Translations under genes and position numbers: made by a program
Source of the DNA: Mugil cephalus
Taxonomy: Eukaryota; Chordata; Actinopteri; Mugiliformes; Mugilidae
Direction: 5' to 3'
Length of the DNA stretch: 64,000 bases
Assembly (NCBI RefSeq): GCF_022458985.1
Contig: NC_061776.1
Location: forward strand, 992,001 to 1,056,000
The notes under the pieces: model-generated
Database searches by the model: none
What the model was told of the DNA's origin: nothing
Seen by the model: the letters and a program-made list of their open reading frames with translations, nothing else
Shown: positions 43,325-56,415 of the stretch, piece after piece
Position numbering within the stretch: the stretch's first letter is position 1
Layout: the number at the start of each line of letters is the position of its first letter

Positions 43325-43675
43325 GTCTGGGGTTTTAGTCTCTGGGGGGACCAGGTTCTGTCTGGGGGTTTAGTCTCTGGGGGGACCAGGTCCTGGGGGT
43401 TTAGTCTCTGGGGGGACCAGGTTCTCGGGGTTTAGTCTCTGGGGGGACCAGGTTCTGTCTGGGGGTTTAGTCTCTGGGGGGACCAGGTTCTGTCTGGGGT
43501 TTTAGTCTCTGGGGGGACCAGGTTCTGTCTGGGGGTTTAGTCTCTGGGGGGACCAGGTTCTGGGAGTTTAGTCTCTGGGGGGACCAGGTCCTCGGGGTTT
43601 AGTCTCTGGGGGGACCAGGTTCTCGGGGTTTAGTCTCTGGGGGGACCAGGTCCTGGGGTTTAGTCTCTCTTGAAC
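43325..43675. repeat. GTCTCTGGGGGGACCAGG minisatellite
   Basis: About ten copies of a 25-36 bp unit with GTTTAGTCTCTGGGGGGACC at its core and a TTCTGTCTGGG variant arm. Runs of six Gs occur in every unit. Confidence 0.95.
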
Positions 43676-43919
43676 ACTTGTTGGAGCTACCGTCTGTCCA
43701 GTCAGAGACGGACGAGAGGCGTCCATCTGTCTCCACAGAGGTCAAAGGACAAAGCGGGTCTGAGCCAGACCTGGGGCAGGACTCCTTCCTGGAACCCAGG
43801 AACCTCAGCTGTGCCTTCATAAACCTCCTCCAGCTCCCAGACCACAAACAAACAACATTCAGGACCAGTTTCCTGGAGCTCAGGAACTCAAACCACGTCT
43901 CCCAGAGGACAGAACAAAG

Positions 43920-44000
43920 ACTATAAGCCCCGCCCACCGGGGGGGGCCAGGAGGACTATAAGCCCCGCCCCCGGGGGGCCAGGAGGACTCTGAGCTCCGC
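43920..44000. repeat. Short GC-rich tandem repeat
   Basis: Copies of AAGCCCCGCCC...GGGGGCCAGGAGGACT in tandem, with related copies to about 44095. Confidence 0.8.
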
Positions 44001-44463
44001 CCACCTTCCAGGTCTTCCAGGTCACAGGAAAGGAAGGGAAACGGAAGGAAGGAAGGAAGCCCCGCCCACGGCCTCTGAGCTCCGCCCACCTGAGATCCTC
44101 AGAGTTGATCTTTCAGTGTTTGTGTTTGATCTGGAGGAGGATGAATTCAGCAGCTCAGAGGTTTGATTCCTCTCGTTGTTTACAGCAGCGCCTTCAGACT
44201 GAACTTTCATTCCAACCTTTATCCCTGAGAGCAGACATCCCTCTGACCACGTCTCACATTCCTCAGAAGAGTCAAACGCAGGTTAGCTGGGTAGGTGTTA
44301 GCATGTTAGCATGTTAGCATGTTTGACGTGTGTCGTGGTCCTGAAATAAAAACCGCTGCAGGAACCGAACATTCCTCCGATTCCTCATCGTCATGAAGAT
44401 GAGCCAGACTCTGCTTTTACTTTCTTCTGCTCAGGTTTAAATCTGTGACGACGATTACGGATC

Positions 44464-44650
44464 ATTCAGACATCGGTCACATCCTCTTCATCCTCTTCAT
44501 CCTCTTCATCCTCTCCATCCTCTTCATCTTCTCCTTCTTCTCCATCCTCTCCATCCTCTCCATCCTCTTCATCTTCTCCATCTTCTCCATCCTCTTCATC
44601 CTCTTCATCTTCTCCATCTTCTTCATCCTCTTCATCTTCTCCATCAGTCT
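44464..44650. repeat. (CATCCTCTT)n array
   Basis: 9-bp CATCCTCTT/CATCTTCTC units over about 185 bp, strongly purine/pyrimidine strand-biased. Confidence 0.93.
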
Positions 44651-45059
44651 GATTCTTACAGTTTGAATAAATGTGCTGAATGAAAAGTCACTGACTTGGT
44701 TTCTGTCTGTTTTTGTTTGTAATTACTTTGGCTCCGCCTCCTCCCAGTGAAGGAAGGGAAGGAAGGAAATGGGTGAAGGAAGGACAGAATGAAGTCACAT
44801 GGGTCCTAGACCACCTCCACATCTGGACTGACACCAGACCAGGGTTCACACCTGGACTCTGGAGACCAGCTCAGTGTAATGAAAGTTACTGTGGATCTGA
44901 GCGAGACTCTGTAATGAGCTGATGAGCGTCTCCGTTCGGTGCTAAGGTTGAACCGGTCGGGTCTGTTTGCTCTCAGCCTAGATGTGAACCCTGAAGTCTG
45001 GAGGAGGTGGAGAACAATAATGGGTTGATGGAGAAGTTAATGTAGTTCACAGAGAGGAA

Positions 45060-45650
45060 CAAAGAGCCCAGTGAGGAAACGCCAACACCAAACAGAGAGT
45101 GAGCGGAAACATTAATGAGTCATTAGTAGTCACCAGTTGGTTTCAGCGTAAGAATGACTCAAAACGCGTTCACACAAGTCTGGGAAGAAAAACAAATATT
45201 AGACCAAGACTAAGAGGCAAATACGACATAGAGACCAGAGAGTTGAGGAGGAAGAACATCTGGGACAATGTTCAGTGGACAGATGAGACCAGAGTAGAAT
45301 AGTTTGGTTTAAATGTTTGGAGATGAACCAACACTGCATTCCAGCATCAGAACCTCATCCCTCCATGAAACATGGGGGCGCTAATGTCCTGGTTTGGGCC
45401 TGTTCTGCTGCATCTGCTCATCATTGATGGACCAATGAACTGTGAATTCTACCAGTGAACTCTGAAAGAAAATGTCAGGACATGAGTCCATGAGCTGAAT
45501 GTGAAGAGAAACTTAGTCATGGAGGAAGACAAGGAGCCCAAGAACACCAGTGGTTCTCCAGAAGAACCAGAGGAACGTTTAGGAACAAGTCAAAGTCCTG
45601 ACCTTCATCCAGTAGAAATGTTGTTATCGTCTCTGTAGCTGTCATTAAAT
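45060..45650 (+). mobile_element. Tc1/mariner transposase relic
   Basis: A broken plus-strand frame with Tc1 signatures in order: RPRLRGKYDIETRELRR, WDNVQWTDETRVE, KENVRT...VHELNVKRNLV and SPDLHPVEML. Stops and a central deletion remove function. Lies between armc1 and cyp7b1. Confidence 0.75.
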
Positions 45651-46217
45651 AAAAACACTCGTTTCAAACGTTTCTTCCTGTTCCTCTTCTCTAATTGTGG
45701 AGTATTGCAGGAGGCCGCTGTCATAACTCTGCTCTGTGATTGGCCAAGACTGTGTCAAGGGAAGCCACGCCCACTCTTTGGTCTCAGTTGGATTCCTCAA
45801 AAACTAGTTCTCTGGACTCAGTGATGAATGATGGAGTTCCCCAGGGAACCAGTCCAGCTCCTCTGAGGTTCAGCCACTTTTTACTGTTTCATGAACTTGA
45901 TTGATTCATCCATTCATCCTGTCATTCATTCACAGAGAAGCGTCCTGGTGTCTGACAGTCTTTAGTTTCTGTTTCTGATAAATTTATTGAACCCATTAAT
46001 TAACTTCACCCTTGACAGAAAGGAACCAGATTAAAGTTGATTAAAGCCGGTTTGATCGGTTCTATGGACCGCGGGGCTTTTATTGTGAAAGTCCTGACAG
46101 GACGAGGGGCGTCTACGTGTGTGACGTGTGTGACGTGTGTGTGTGTGTGGTTTGGTGGTTGTGTAGTTGACGGGGTGTGTACACAGAGTCTCGGAGGGAG
46201 AGACCAGAGTCCGGATC
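45651..46217 (+). promoter_or_regulatory. cyp7b1 upstream region
   Basis: No gene. The last 200 bp before the cyp7b1 ATG are more GC-rich and should contain its promoter and 5' UTR. No certain TATA box was seen. Confidence 0.35.
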
Positions 46218-49200
46218 ATGTCCGCGCTGCTGCTGCTCCTCCTCGGCCTCCTCTCCCTGCTCCTGTGCGTCCTCCGCGGCAGGACGAGGACGAGGTGAGT
46301 CCGGCCGCTCCTCACCGACCAGACCCGACCCGACCCGACCCGACCAGACCAGACCCGATCAGACCAGACCCGACCAGACCCGACCCGACCCGACCCGACC
46401 GGACCAGACCAGACCCGATCAGATCCGACCCGACCGGACCAGACCAGACCCGACCCGACCAGACCCGACCCGACCAGACCAGACCCGATCAGACCCGACC
46501 CGACCAGACCAGACCCGACCTGATCCGACCAGACCCGACCCGACCCGACCCATCCAGACCCGACCCGACCCGATCCGACCCCACCCGACCCGACCCGACC
46601 AGATTCGGTTGGGATGTTTTTGTGCGTGAGAGCAAGAAGAGAAACGGTGAGTGTGTAGCGGCTCTCAGATGTTAGGACTCCTGGTCCCGGTTCAGGTCTT
46701 GGTCCATGTCCTGGTTCTGGTCCTCATCTTTTCTCTAGTTCTGATGTTTCTCTTCTTTGTTGAATTTGTTTGACGTTTAATTCTGTGAAAGATTTAAAAT
46801 GTGTTTATTTGAGTTAGAACCAGAACCAGGACTAGAACCGAAACCAAAACTACAGCATAATTAGAACCAGAACTAGCACTAGAACTACACAAAACTGAAC
46901 TTTAAACCAAACTGAACTCAAACTCTAAACCTAAACTCTAGTTTGTGCTGAGCTGCTGGGCTGAACAGTCCCAGGTGACATGATGAGTTCTGGTCTATAG
47001 GAACTGATCCAGGATCAGAACTAGAACCAGAACCAGAACTAAAGTCAAACTGTTTTGTGTGTCTCTGTCATTGGATCGTTTCCAGCTCAGATCAAACATC
47101 TCCAGAGTTACGTTACTGTGAATGTTTGCTTCAGATCAAACTTTAAACCAAACACAACTTTAAAATAAACTTAAAACAAAACTTTACACTAAACTAAACT
47201 TTTATACTTTAAACTAAAACTTGAACTAAACTAAATTTTAGACTAAACTAAACAAAAACTAATCTATAAAATAAAGTTAAAACTTAACTTTAAACTAATA
47301 TAAACTAAAGTTTTAACTTTAAATTAAAGTTAACGTAAACTAAACTTTAAACTTAAGAAAACGTAAACTTTAAACGTTAAGCTAAAGTAAACTAAACGTA
47401 AATTGAGTCTGTGACGTAAACTAAAGTAACTTTGAGCTAAAGTAAGCGTAAAATAAACTGTAATTGTGTCCCTTGGTGAATTTGTGCTGTGGACCAGATT
47501 AGATTGGGTGGGTGGTGCTGTTGGCCCGCGGGCCGTCTGCTGGATCCCTGTGACGTAGAGAGAAGCTCGTTGACTTTGTTCCCGGCTGTTTCCCAATCAT
47601 ACGGGGGGGGGGGCTGGGTGATGATTAACAGCGGCTGTGTTTCCGGTGCAGGAGGGAGGGAGAACCTCCTCTGATCCAGGGATGGATCCCCTTCCTCGGT
47701 AAAGCTCTGGAGTTTGGAAGAGACGCCCACCGGTTCCTGGAAGACCACCGGAGGAGGTTCGGAGACGTGTTCACGGTTCAGATCGCAGGTCAGTTCTGGA
47801 TCCACTCAAGTCGCCATCTGCTCCAAAATAAACTAATCTAAAGTAAACTTAACTAAACCTAAACTCTAGTTTGTGCTGAGCTGCTGGACTCAACGTGTCT
47901 CAGGTGACATGAGGAGTTCTGGTCTAAAGGAGCTGATCCAGGATCAGAACCAGAACCAGATTCCTCTCCTCTGAGTCTCCTTCCACAGGAGTTTAGTTAA
48001 GGACTCTGAGTCACCGGTGACCAGCCTCAGCTTGTCGAGCCTGAGACAGGTTAAGACCTGCAGGGGTGTCAGACAGACCCAGGACTGGGCTAGGACTAGA
48101 TCTAGGTCTAGGTCTAGGACTAGATCTAGGTCTGTGTAGTCCTGGGCCAGCCTAGTCCTGGTCTCAGTGTTCTCTGATAAACTAGTGGATAAATTAGAGA
48201 CAGAAATTATTTTCTATGTAATTTTCACGGGTTAGTGGGGAGTGAGCGTGTGGTTAGGTCTAGGTCTGGGTCTGGGGCCCTAGACCTAACCACACTAGGA
48301 CTAGGTCTGGGTCTAGGGCTAGGACTTCGACTAGGACTAGGACTAGGACTAGGACTAGGTCTGGGTCTAGGACTAGGTTTGGGTCTAGGGCTAGGACTAG
48401 GGCTAGGACTAGGAGTAGGAGTAGGAGTAGGAGTAGGACTAGGTCTGGGTCTGGGTCTGGGTCTGGGGCTAGGACTAGGACTAGGATCTGAGTCTAGGGC
48501 TAGGGCTAGGACTAGGTCTGGGTCTGGGTCTGGGTCTGGGTCTGGGACTAGGACTAGGACTAGGAGTAGGAGTAGGACTAGGTCTGGGTCTGGGGCTAGG
48601 ACTAGGACTAGGACTAGGATCTGAGTCTAGGGCTAGGGCTAGGAGTAGGGGTAGGACTAGGTCTGGGTCTGGGGCTAGGACTAGGACTAGGACTAGGATC
48701 TGAGTCTAGGGCTAGGACTAGGACTAGGACTATGTCTACCCCCCTGTTTGACCCCCCTGCTGTAGAGCCTGATGCCTTCTGGTTCTTCTCTGCAGGTAAA
48801 TACATGACCTTCATCATGAACCCCCTCCTCTACCCGAACATCATCAAACATGGCCGCCAGCTGGATTTCCACGAGTTCTCCAACAAGGTGGCGCCCTTCA
48901 CCTTCGGCTACCCCCCCGTCTCCAACGGGAAGTACCCGGGGCTGAGGGAGCAGATCCACCGCTCCTTCCAGCTGCTGCAGGGCGACGGCCTGACGCCGCT
49001 CACCGAGGCCATGATGGGGAACCTGATGCTGGTGTTTCGTCAGGACCACCTGGAGGGGGGCGGCGGCTGGCGGAGCGGCAGCATGTACCAGTTCTGCTTC
49101 TCCGTCATGTTCGAGGCCACCTTCCTCACCATGTACGGCCGGCCGACGGGAGCCCGCCGCCACAGCGGGATGGGCGCCCTGAGGGAGGACTTCATCAGGT

Positions 49201-52200
49201 TTGACAACAAGTTCCCGCTCCTCATCGCTCAGGTGCCCATCTGGCTGCTGGGGCGAACCAAGGCCGTCCGGGACCAGCTCATCAGCTGCTTCCTGCCGAA
49301 CCGCATGTCCTCCTGGTCCAACACCTCCCAGTTCATCAGGAGACGCTCGGAGCTGTTCGAGCAGCATGACACGCTGACCGACGTCGACAGAGCTGGTACG
49401 TGGCTTTAAAACGAGACGGATCAGAGGCCAGACTCTAGTGGTCCTGGAGTCTGACTCTGTTCACACCTTTCAGCTCAACCTAAAACTATCAACCAGACTA
49501 AAACCATCAGATCCCAGCAGGAACAAGTTAGAACCAACTTAGAATGTAAATCTAACCTGGACATTTGTGAAGCTCATCAACACATTTAGTTATTTACAAT
49601 CATTTTCTGTCCAAACAGTAATAATGGCTAAATGTCCCAAATCTGTCTGATTGGTTGATGGATGCATGTTTCCACCAATAGGAAAGGGTCATGTTGTTTC
49701 TTTCTATCATGTGTAGCTGGCTAGCTCTCTCCTCTTGCTAGCTCTCTCCTCTGGCTAGCTCTCTCCTCCTGCTAGCTCTCTCCTCCTGCTAGCTCTCTCC
49801 TCTTGCTAGCTCTCTCCTCTTGTTAGCGTTTTCCTCCTTGAACCAAACATGACAACAACATTCAGTAAAAAGACTCAGTTATTTAGAACCAGTCTAGTTT
49901 ACTTGGTCTAGAAACACCAGTTAGAACCTGATCTATAAGCTGAAGTTTAGAAACAGACTCAGAGAGCAGAGTCTTGATGCTGCGTCGTAATGTGACTCCA
50001 GAGGGTTAATGATGAGGTCGTAAATATCAGTTTAAACACGTTCAGATGAAGATTCATATCAGATCAAGTCTGTTCTTGTTTGTTGAAACTCCAGAATGAG
50101 ACAGAATCAGCAGAAGCTCCTCGTGTCCATGTTTGAAGAAACAAATATAGTGAGAAATACAGCAGGAAGAACACTGAGTATTACAGAACGAATGAGATGG
50201 TTCAGAGGTTTATGTCGGTGTCGTGCTGCTTCCAGCTCACCACTTTGCCATCCTGTGGGCGTCGGTGGGGAACACGGCGCCCGCCACCTTCTGGGCCATG
50301 TACTACCTGGTGAGCCACCCCCAGGCCCTGAGGGAGGTCCGCCAGGAGCTGCAGGACGTCCTGAAGCTCAGCGGAGTCCAGTTCAGACCAGACGAAGACG
50401 TGGCTCTGAGCAGAGAACAGCTGGAGAAGCTCGTCTACCTGGGTACGTCCTCTGTTTGAGCTTAAGACCAGACCACATGGTTTTATTTGGCACATGCTCA
50501 GTGTGACGTATTGTTGGTAGTGAAGTAGAATCAGAACACGAGGTAAAGGTATCAACTTATAACCTGGAATAAAACTGAAAGGTGGCAGCTGGTACCTACA
50601 TGAATTTACACTATTTCCACTATTTGAAAGCAGCGAGGACGTGAAGTGACACATTTTAATTAGATAAATATTCAGGATGCCAAGTTTAATTAATGTCTTC
50701 TGGGAACTGAGAATAATTCTCTGAGTCATGAACTGGTTCCAGTTTAGTTTGGATAAGATAAGAAAAGGATTTTTTCCAATTATTCCAATGTTTTTGTCAC
50801 TGTTTAATGTAATGAGTGAGAAATGAGGTTTCATGTATAATTAAGAGGAGATAACGAGAACATTATCAGTTCTGTTTACAGGATTCTCTTCAGGACTTGG
50901 ACCAGATAAATACAGTTTGTTTTTCTAATGTTTAGGGACCTTTACAACCTTTTCATGAGTAAACCGTCTGTGATCCTCCACAGAGAGCGCCGTCAACGAG
51001 AGCCTCCGCCTGTCCTCGGCCTCCATGAACATCCGGGTGGTCCAGGAGGACTTCAGTCTGAGGCTGGACGCTGCTCGCTCCATAGCCGTCAGGAAGGGGG
51101 ACATCATCGCCCTGTACCCTCAGAGTATGCACCTGGACCCCGAGATCTACGAGGACCCACAGGTACCGCCCACATCCATCCCGCTGAGGCTGCCCCCACT
51201 CTGCCACACTGGCTCTCATTAGAAACTAGAGGAGCTGCTCTTTCCATTGATACAAAGCATCACGTAGCTGGAGCTAAGCAGCTAGCAAAGACAACTGACA
51301 ACAAACATGTAGTTGATCTAGTTTTTCCCCTGGGTCCTCTAGAGCAGGCATGTCAAACATACGGCCCGCGGGCCGGACCCGGCCCGTTGGGTCATTTAAT
51401 CCGGCCCGGCATAAATTTCTGAGTATGTCAAAAAAAGAAGCGAGTCTCTAGCTCATTTCTATTAAAAGTTGTGATTTTTTAAAATAAATACAAACCAAAT
51501 GCTCCCTCCGGCCGCTAGAGGGCAGTAAATGTGTAAAAGCGCTCACGTCAAGCATGCGGCACTGACACGAGTTAGTCACAGGAAATAAACATTCGCAACG
51601 TGATGTGTCCAAGTAAAAATAAACCGGCAATCTTGCTTCACCATTCACCTACTAAACAAGTTATCGGTCAACACACCCTTCCCAAAATGGCACTGTCAAA
51701 AAAAAGAAGAGTGGACACGGAGTGCAGAGTTTTCCAGGAGAAATGGACCGAGAAGTATTTATTCACAGAAGTGAATGCAAAACCAGTGTGCTAGTGTAAT
51801 CAGCAAGTTGCAGTGTTCAAAGAGTTTAATATTCGGCGCCACTCATCATAAAGACAAGTATGTCACATTAAAGACAATTAATATTGTGCAGTATAGTCTC
51901 AGCCTCAGTAGGCCCAGCCTAGTAGTTTGATCTGATGTAGTCTAATCCTATTGCCCATGCACTGCTATAACTTTTTTATTTTATTTTATTTTGTATTTCT
52001 TTTTTCATTTATTTCAAAGCAGTATGACAATTAAGGCGAAAATATTTTTTTATAGCTCCCACTTGAGTTTGTTTAGTGTGGTGAGTTGGTTCAGGTGTAA
52101 AACTGCATTCACTCAACTGTTAAAATAAACCAGTTGTTAACACATTCACGGCCAAACATAAAAAACATTTTTTTTCCCATTGTTTTTGAATAAATGTGTT

Positions 52201-53033
52201 GTGCTTAGAAAAGATCCCTTGTTATCCGTGATTATAATATGTAGGGTAGGCTACAAATGTAGGCTGAATGATAAAGCATAGTACTGAAAAACAAAGCTAA
52301 ATATTTGGAGTTGACATTCTTTTACTGATCCGGCCCCAGAGCCAAACTGAGTTTTACATGCCTGCTCTAGAGTCTGTGATTCTACATCAGCTATGAACCA
52401 CATGGAGACTGGACTCATAGAGTCTGAACCCTGAGTCTCCATCTAGTGGTCTAATGGTGCTACTACAGATAATAGACGATGCAGACACCTATGTAGTGAC
52501 TGTTAACTTAGCATTAGTATGTAGCATGTGGCCTTGGTGGCTGTTAGCTTAGCATTACTATGTAGCATGTGGCCTTGGTGGCTGTTAGCGTAGCGTTGCT
52601 ATATAGCATGTAGCCCTTCTCACTTTGGAGACGTGGAGGAACACTTTGGGTTCTGGTTCTGTTGTGTTCCACAGAGACCGGTGTTGAAGGTGAAACCCTC
52701 GCTGCAGATCTTTGTGGTCTTTGTTGTTTGCAGACGTTCCGGTTCGACCGCTACGTGCAGGACGGGGCCCAGAAGTCTGACTTCTACAAGAACGGCCAGA
52801 GGCTGAAATACTACCTGATGCCGTTCGGCTCCGGCTCGTCCATGTGTCCTGGACGATACTTCGCCATCAACGAGATCAAACAGTTCCTGTGTCTGTTGCT
52901 GCTGTACTTCGACCTGCAGCTGGAGGACCCCCAGACCAGGGCCAGGCTGGACTCCAGCAGAGCCGGTCTGGGGGTCCTGCTGCCCACCACCGACGTTCGC
53001 TTCCGTTACAGACTGAGAACCGACGGCATTTAG
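46218..53033 (+). CDS. cyp7b1: Cytochrome P450 7B1 (oxysterol 7-alpha-hydroxylase)
   Basis: Six exons: 46218-46294, 47652-47788, 48796-49395, 50236-50442, 50984-51162 and 52734-53033 (stop TAG). All phases match; 499 aa against 506 in human. An N-terminal membrane anchor ([18 protein letters not shown]) is followed by basic residues, then [18 protein letters not shown]. The I-helix reads [12 protein letters not shown] with the CYP7-type asparagine, the K-helix ExxR is ESLR, and the haem loop is [15 protein letters not shown]. The stretch [18 protein letters not shown] fits CYP7B1 better than CYP7A1. The enzyme acts in the endoplasmic reticulum on 25- and 27-hydroxycholesterol and some steroids, in the alternative bile acid pathway. 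Appears intact. Confidence 0.94.
46312..46605. repeat. (GACCC)n array in cyp7b1 intron 1
   Basis: About 290 bp of GACCC/AGACC pentamers beginning about 20 bp after the exon 1 donor. The minus strand carries runs of GGGTC able to form G-quadruplexes. Confidence 0.95.
47130..47465. repeat. AAACTTTAAACTAAA quasi-repeat
   Basis: A-rich imperfect repeats in cyp7b1 intron 1. The preceding 46800-47045 has looser AGAACCAGAACT repeats. Confidence 0.8.
48250..48735. repeat. GGACTA/GGTCTG hexamer array in cyp7b1 intron 2
   Basis: About 485 bp of intermixed GGACTA, GGTCTG and GGAGTA hexamers with a higher-order pattern of roughly 100 bp. It ends about 60 bp before exon 3. Confidence 0.95.
49718..49825. 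repeat. GCTAGCTCTCTCCTC tandem repeat
   Basis: Six to seven copies of a 15-bp unit in cyp7b1 intron 3. Confidence 0.93.
51345..52364. mobile_element. hAT element in cyp7b1 intron 5
   Basis: A 1.02-kb element beginning CAGGCATGTCAAACAT and ending TTTTACATGCCTG, so the ends are inverted repeats. It is flanked by an exact 8-bp duplication CTCTAGAG (51337-51344 and 52365-52372). No intact transposase. The ends resemble Charlie/SPIN-type hATs. Confidence 0.9.
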
Positions 53034-53870
53034 TCCCAGTCCTCCTCCTTCTATCTTTGTACTTCCTGTTAAAAACTGTTCACCTTGGTCCTGGTTTGGT
53101 TTCAGAGGCAACACTAACACACTGTGACCTGTGTGAGTCTTTATTGTGTGAGTGTCGTGTACTGATTGATCCAACAGTGCAGCTGTGAGTCTGGACGAGA
53201 GGTGATGATGAAATCAGTGGGACTAAACCTTTAGATCAAGACCTCGTTAAAACTGAGACTACACATCTACACAACACGGACACAATCAACTACTCCACAA
53301 AGCTAAAACTAGCCAGGTGTGTTAATGCAGAGTCCAGCTACATGAGTAACTACACAACTAACTACACATCCACACACTGTTGATCTCAGATGTAACTGAC
53401 GTCTGCAGGAGATTAAAAAAGGTTTAATTTTAAAGAGGTTTAAATGAAACTTCTCTGAACTCTACTCGTAAGATCCCGACTCAATATGAATAGAAAACAA
53501 AGAAATGACAAGAAATGACTCTTGAATTAAGACTCAGCTGATGTTACTCTGATCTCCATTTACTGTTTAGTTAAAAACATGATAATAAAACTCTTCCTCC
53601 TCCTGTTAAGAATATTGATATGTTAATATTGTGTCAATGATCCAGAGCTGCTTGGGTTTACTTCCGTTTTCTTCCGTTTTCTTCCGTTTTGTTCTGTTTT
53701 GTTCTGTTTTCTCCCAAAAGACACAAAGTTAAAGATGATTTCCTGTAATTTGTGTCATTATTTACATGTTTGTTGATATGGTGATGAGAGGCAGAGCTGC
53801 AGTCTTACACGCCTCTCTGCTGCTTCTCTAGTGCTGTCTCACACCATAACTCCACAAACTCCATAGATGT
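53034..53870 (+). other. cyp7b1 3' region
   Basis: No coding exon. An AATAAA at about 53583 is a candidate cyp7b1 polyadenylation signal, about 550 bp after the stop. TTCCGTTTTC pentamer-like repeats lie near 53660-53710. Confidence 0.4.
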
Positions 53871-53874
53871 GCTG

Positions 53875-56415
53875 TCTGCTCCCAGATTTTTAAATGGAAA
53901 AATAACAATAGAGGAGTTATTCATAGGAACCTTATCCAAATCAACACAAATTCACTAGTACAACAGAGCAATAAGAAAATTAAATGTGGTCTTTTGAATG
54001 TCAGGTCTCTCTCATCTAAATCTCTTTAAGTGACCGATGTGATAACTGATCATCAGATTGATCTATTTAGTTTGACTGAAACGTGGCTGCAGGATGATGA
54101 GTATGTCAGTTTAAATGAGTCCAGGCCAACCAGTCATAGTAACTATCACATTCCTGGAGGCACAGGCCGAGGAGGAGGAGTGGCAGCAACCTTCCACTCT
54201 GATTTATGTATTAATCCTAGACCTAAGAAAAGCTTTAATTCGTTTGAAAGCCTCACTCTTAGTCTTGCTCATCCAGACTGGAAAACACAAAAACCAGTTC
54301 TCTTTGTTGTGGTGTGTCGCCCACCTGCTCCTTACTCTAGTTAGCAATTCCTGAGTTTTTAGCTGAATTCTCTGAGTTTCTCGTGATTTAGTGCTTAGAA
54401 CAGATAAAGTCATTATAGTAGGTGACTTTAACATCCATGTTGATGTTGGCAGTGACAGTCTTAGCTCTTCATTTATGTCATTATTAGACTCAATTGGCTT
54501 TTCTCAGAATGTAAATGGTTCAACTCACTGTTTCAATCACACCTTAGATCTTGTACTAACTTATGGCCTAGAAACTGAAGGTCTAACCATATATTCTCAC
54601 AACCCTCTATTGTCCCATCATTCTCTTTAACATTTGAATTTACTATAAGTAATTACACAGAAATTGGAAAGACATTTCGTTATGGTAGACACTTATCTGA
54701 TGATGCTGTGACTAGATATAAGGAATTAATACCTTCAGTATTTACCTCAGTGCCTTATGTTAGTGATGTGGATGTGAGCAACCACAATCTAACTCCATCA
54801 CAAATAGATTATTTTGTTGACAGCACGACAGCATCGCTTAGTACAACTTTAAATCTAGTTGCTCCTCTTAAAAGAAGGTGGTAAATGGAAGGAGGGCAGC
54901 TCCATGGTATAATTCACAGTTGAACAGTTCGAATGCTGGAAAGAATTTGTCATTCCACTAGTTCTGAAGAAGCTCACATAGCCTGGAAAGATAGTTTAAC
55001 AACTTATAAAAAAAACTCTCCGTGAGATTAGGACAGCACATTATTCTTCATTAATAGAAGAAAACAAGAACAACCCCAGATTTCTTTTCAGCTGTAGCCA
55101 GGCTGACAAAGAGTCACAGCTCTGTTGAGCATCTATTCCTTCAGACCTCAGCAGTAATGACTTCATGAGCTTCTTTACTGATAAAATTGTTGCATTAGAG
55201 ATAAAATTCATAGCACCTTTCCATCTGTCAAAGATGTAAGTACAGTGTCATTAGAAACCTCTGTAGGACCGAGTCAATATTTGGATTCTTTCTCTCTAAT
55301 TGATCTTCCTGAGCTCACTTCAGTTATTACAGCATCTAAACCATCAACTTGTCTTCTAGACCCCATCCAGACTAAGTTGCTCAAGGAGGTTTTTCCATTA
55401 ATTAATACCTCCATATTAAATCAGATAAACTTATCTTTATTAACAGGATATGTTAAAACTGCTGTAATTAAACCATTACTTAAAAAACCCACTCTTGACC
55501 CAGATGTTTTAGCCAACTATAGGCCAATTTCCAACCTTCCCTTTATCTCTAAAGTTTTGGAAAGGGTTGTTGTCAATCAGTTGGTTGATCATTTAAACAG
55601 GAATGGTTTGTTTGAAGAGTTTCAGTCAGGTTTTAGAGCTCATCATAGCACAGAAACAGCTCTGGTTAAAGTTACCAAGGATCTCCTCATGGCTTCAGAC
55701 GATGGACTTGTCTCTATACTTGTCCTGCTAGATCTCAGTGCTGCATTTGACACTATTGATCACAGTATTCTACTACAGAGACTTGAAAGTGTGATCAAGA
55801 TTACAGGAACTGCACTAGACGGTTTGAATCATATCTGTCAGACAGATTCCAGTTTGTCCATGTAAACAACAACTCTTCTATATATACCAAAGTAAGCTAT
55901 GGAGTTCCTCAGGGTTCTGTGCTAGGACCAATATTATTCACATTATACATGCTTCCCTTAGGCAATATTATTAGAAAGCACGGCATAAACTTCCATTGCT
56001 ATGCAGATGATACCCAGCTATATTTATCCATGAAACCAGATAAAACTAATCCGCTGGTTAAACTCCAAGCGCCTTAAAGACATAAAGGCTTGGATGACCT
56101 GTAATTTTCTACTTTTAAACTCAGACAAAACTGAAGTTATTGTATTTGGCTCTAAACATGTCAGAGATTCATGATCTAATCACCTGCTTTTGTTGGATGG
56201 CGTTACCTTGGCCTCCAGTACTACTGTGAAAACCCTTGGTGTTATATTTGACCAGGATATGTCCTTTAATTCTCACATAAAGCAGGTAACCAGGACTGAT
56301 TTCTTTCACCTTCGTAATATCATCAACATTAGGAACATCCTTTCTCAGAGTGATGTGGAAAAACTTCCTTCTGCTGTTCTACTGGTCTACACAGACACAA
56401 CTCATTTTAGATGAA
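53875..56415 (+). mobile_element. L2/CR1-type LINE, nearly full length but broken
   Basis: The endonuclease (LFSLTETWLQDDEYVS, GGGVAATFHSD, VIIVGDFNIHVDV) lies at 54.03-54.63 kb. The RT has [50 protein letters not shown] and [10 protein letters not shown] at 55.25-56.05 kb. The C-terminal KTLGVIFDQDMSFNSHI block is at 56.19-56.4 kb. Several frameshifts and stops separate these parts, so it cannot transpose on its own. It lies between cyp7b1 and erfe. Confidence 0.85.

Larger units (their letters stand above)
42656..44350 (+). other. armc1 3' region with tandem repeats
   Basis: No further coding exon. The sequence holds the presumed 3' UTR and a candidate AATAAA at about 44344. Two GC-rich tandem repeats listed separately lie between. 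Confidence 0.4.

Noticed and set aside
46037-46675. PDPTRP-repeat protein of 212 aa
   Set aside because: It is a translation of the GACCC array in cyp7b1 intron 1, in a frame different from exon 1.
48235-48624. Gly-Leu repeat protein of 129 aa
   Set aside because: It is a translation of the hexamer array in cyp7b1 intron 2.
46218-53033. CYP7A1 or CYP8 as identity of the P450
   Set aside because: The exon 3 text ([18 protein letters not shown]) and linkage to armc1 fit CYP7B1; CYP8-type genes differ in these stretches.
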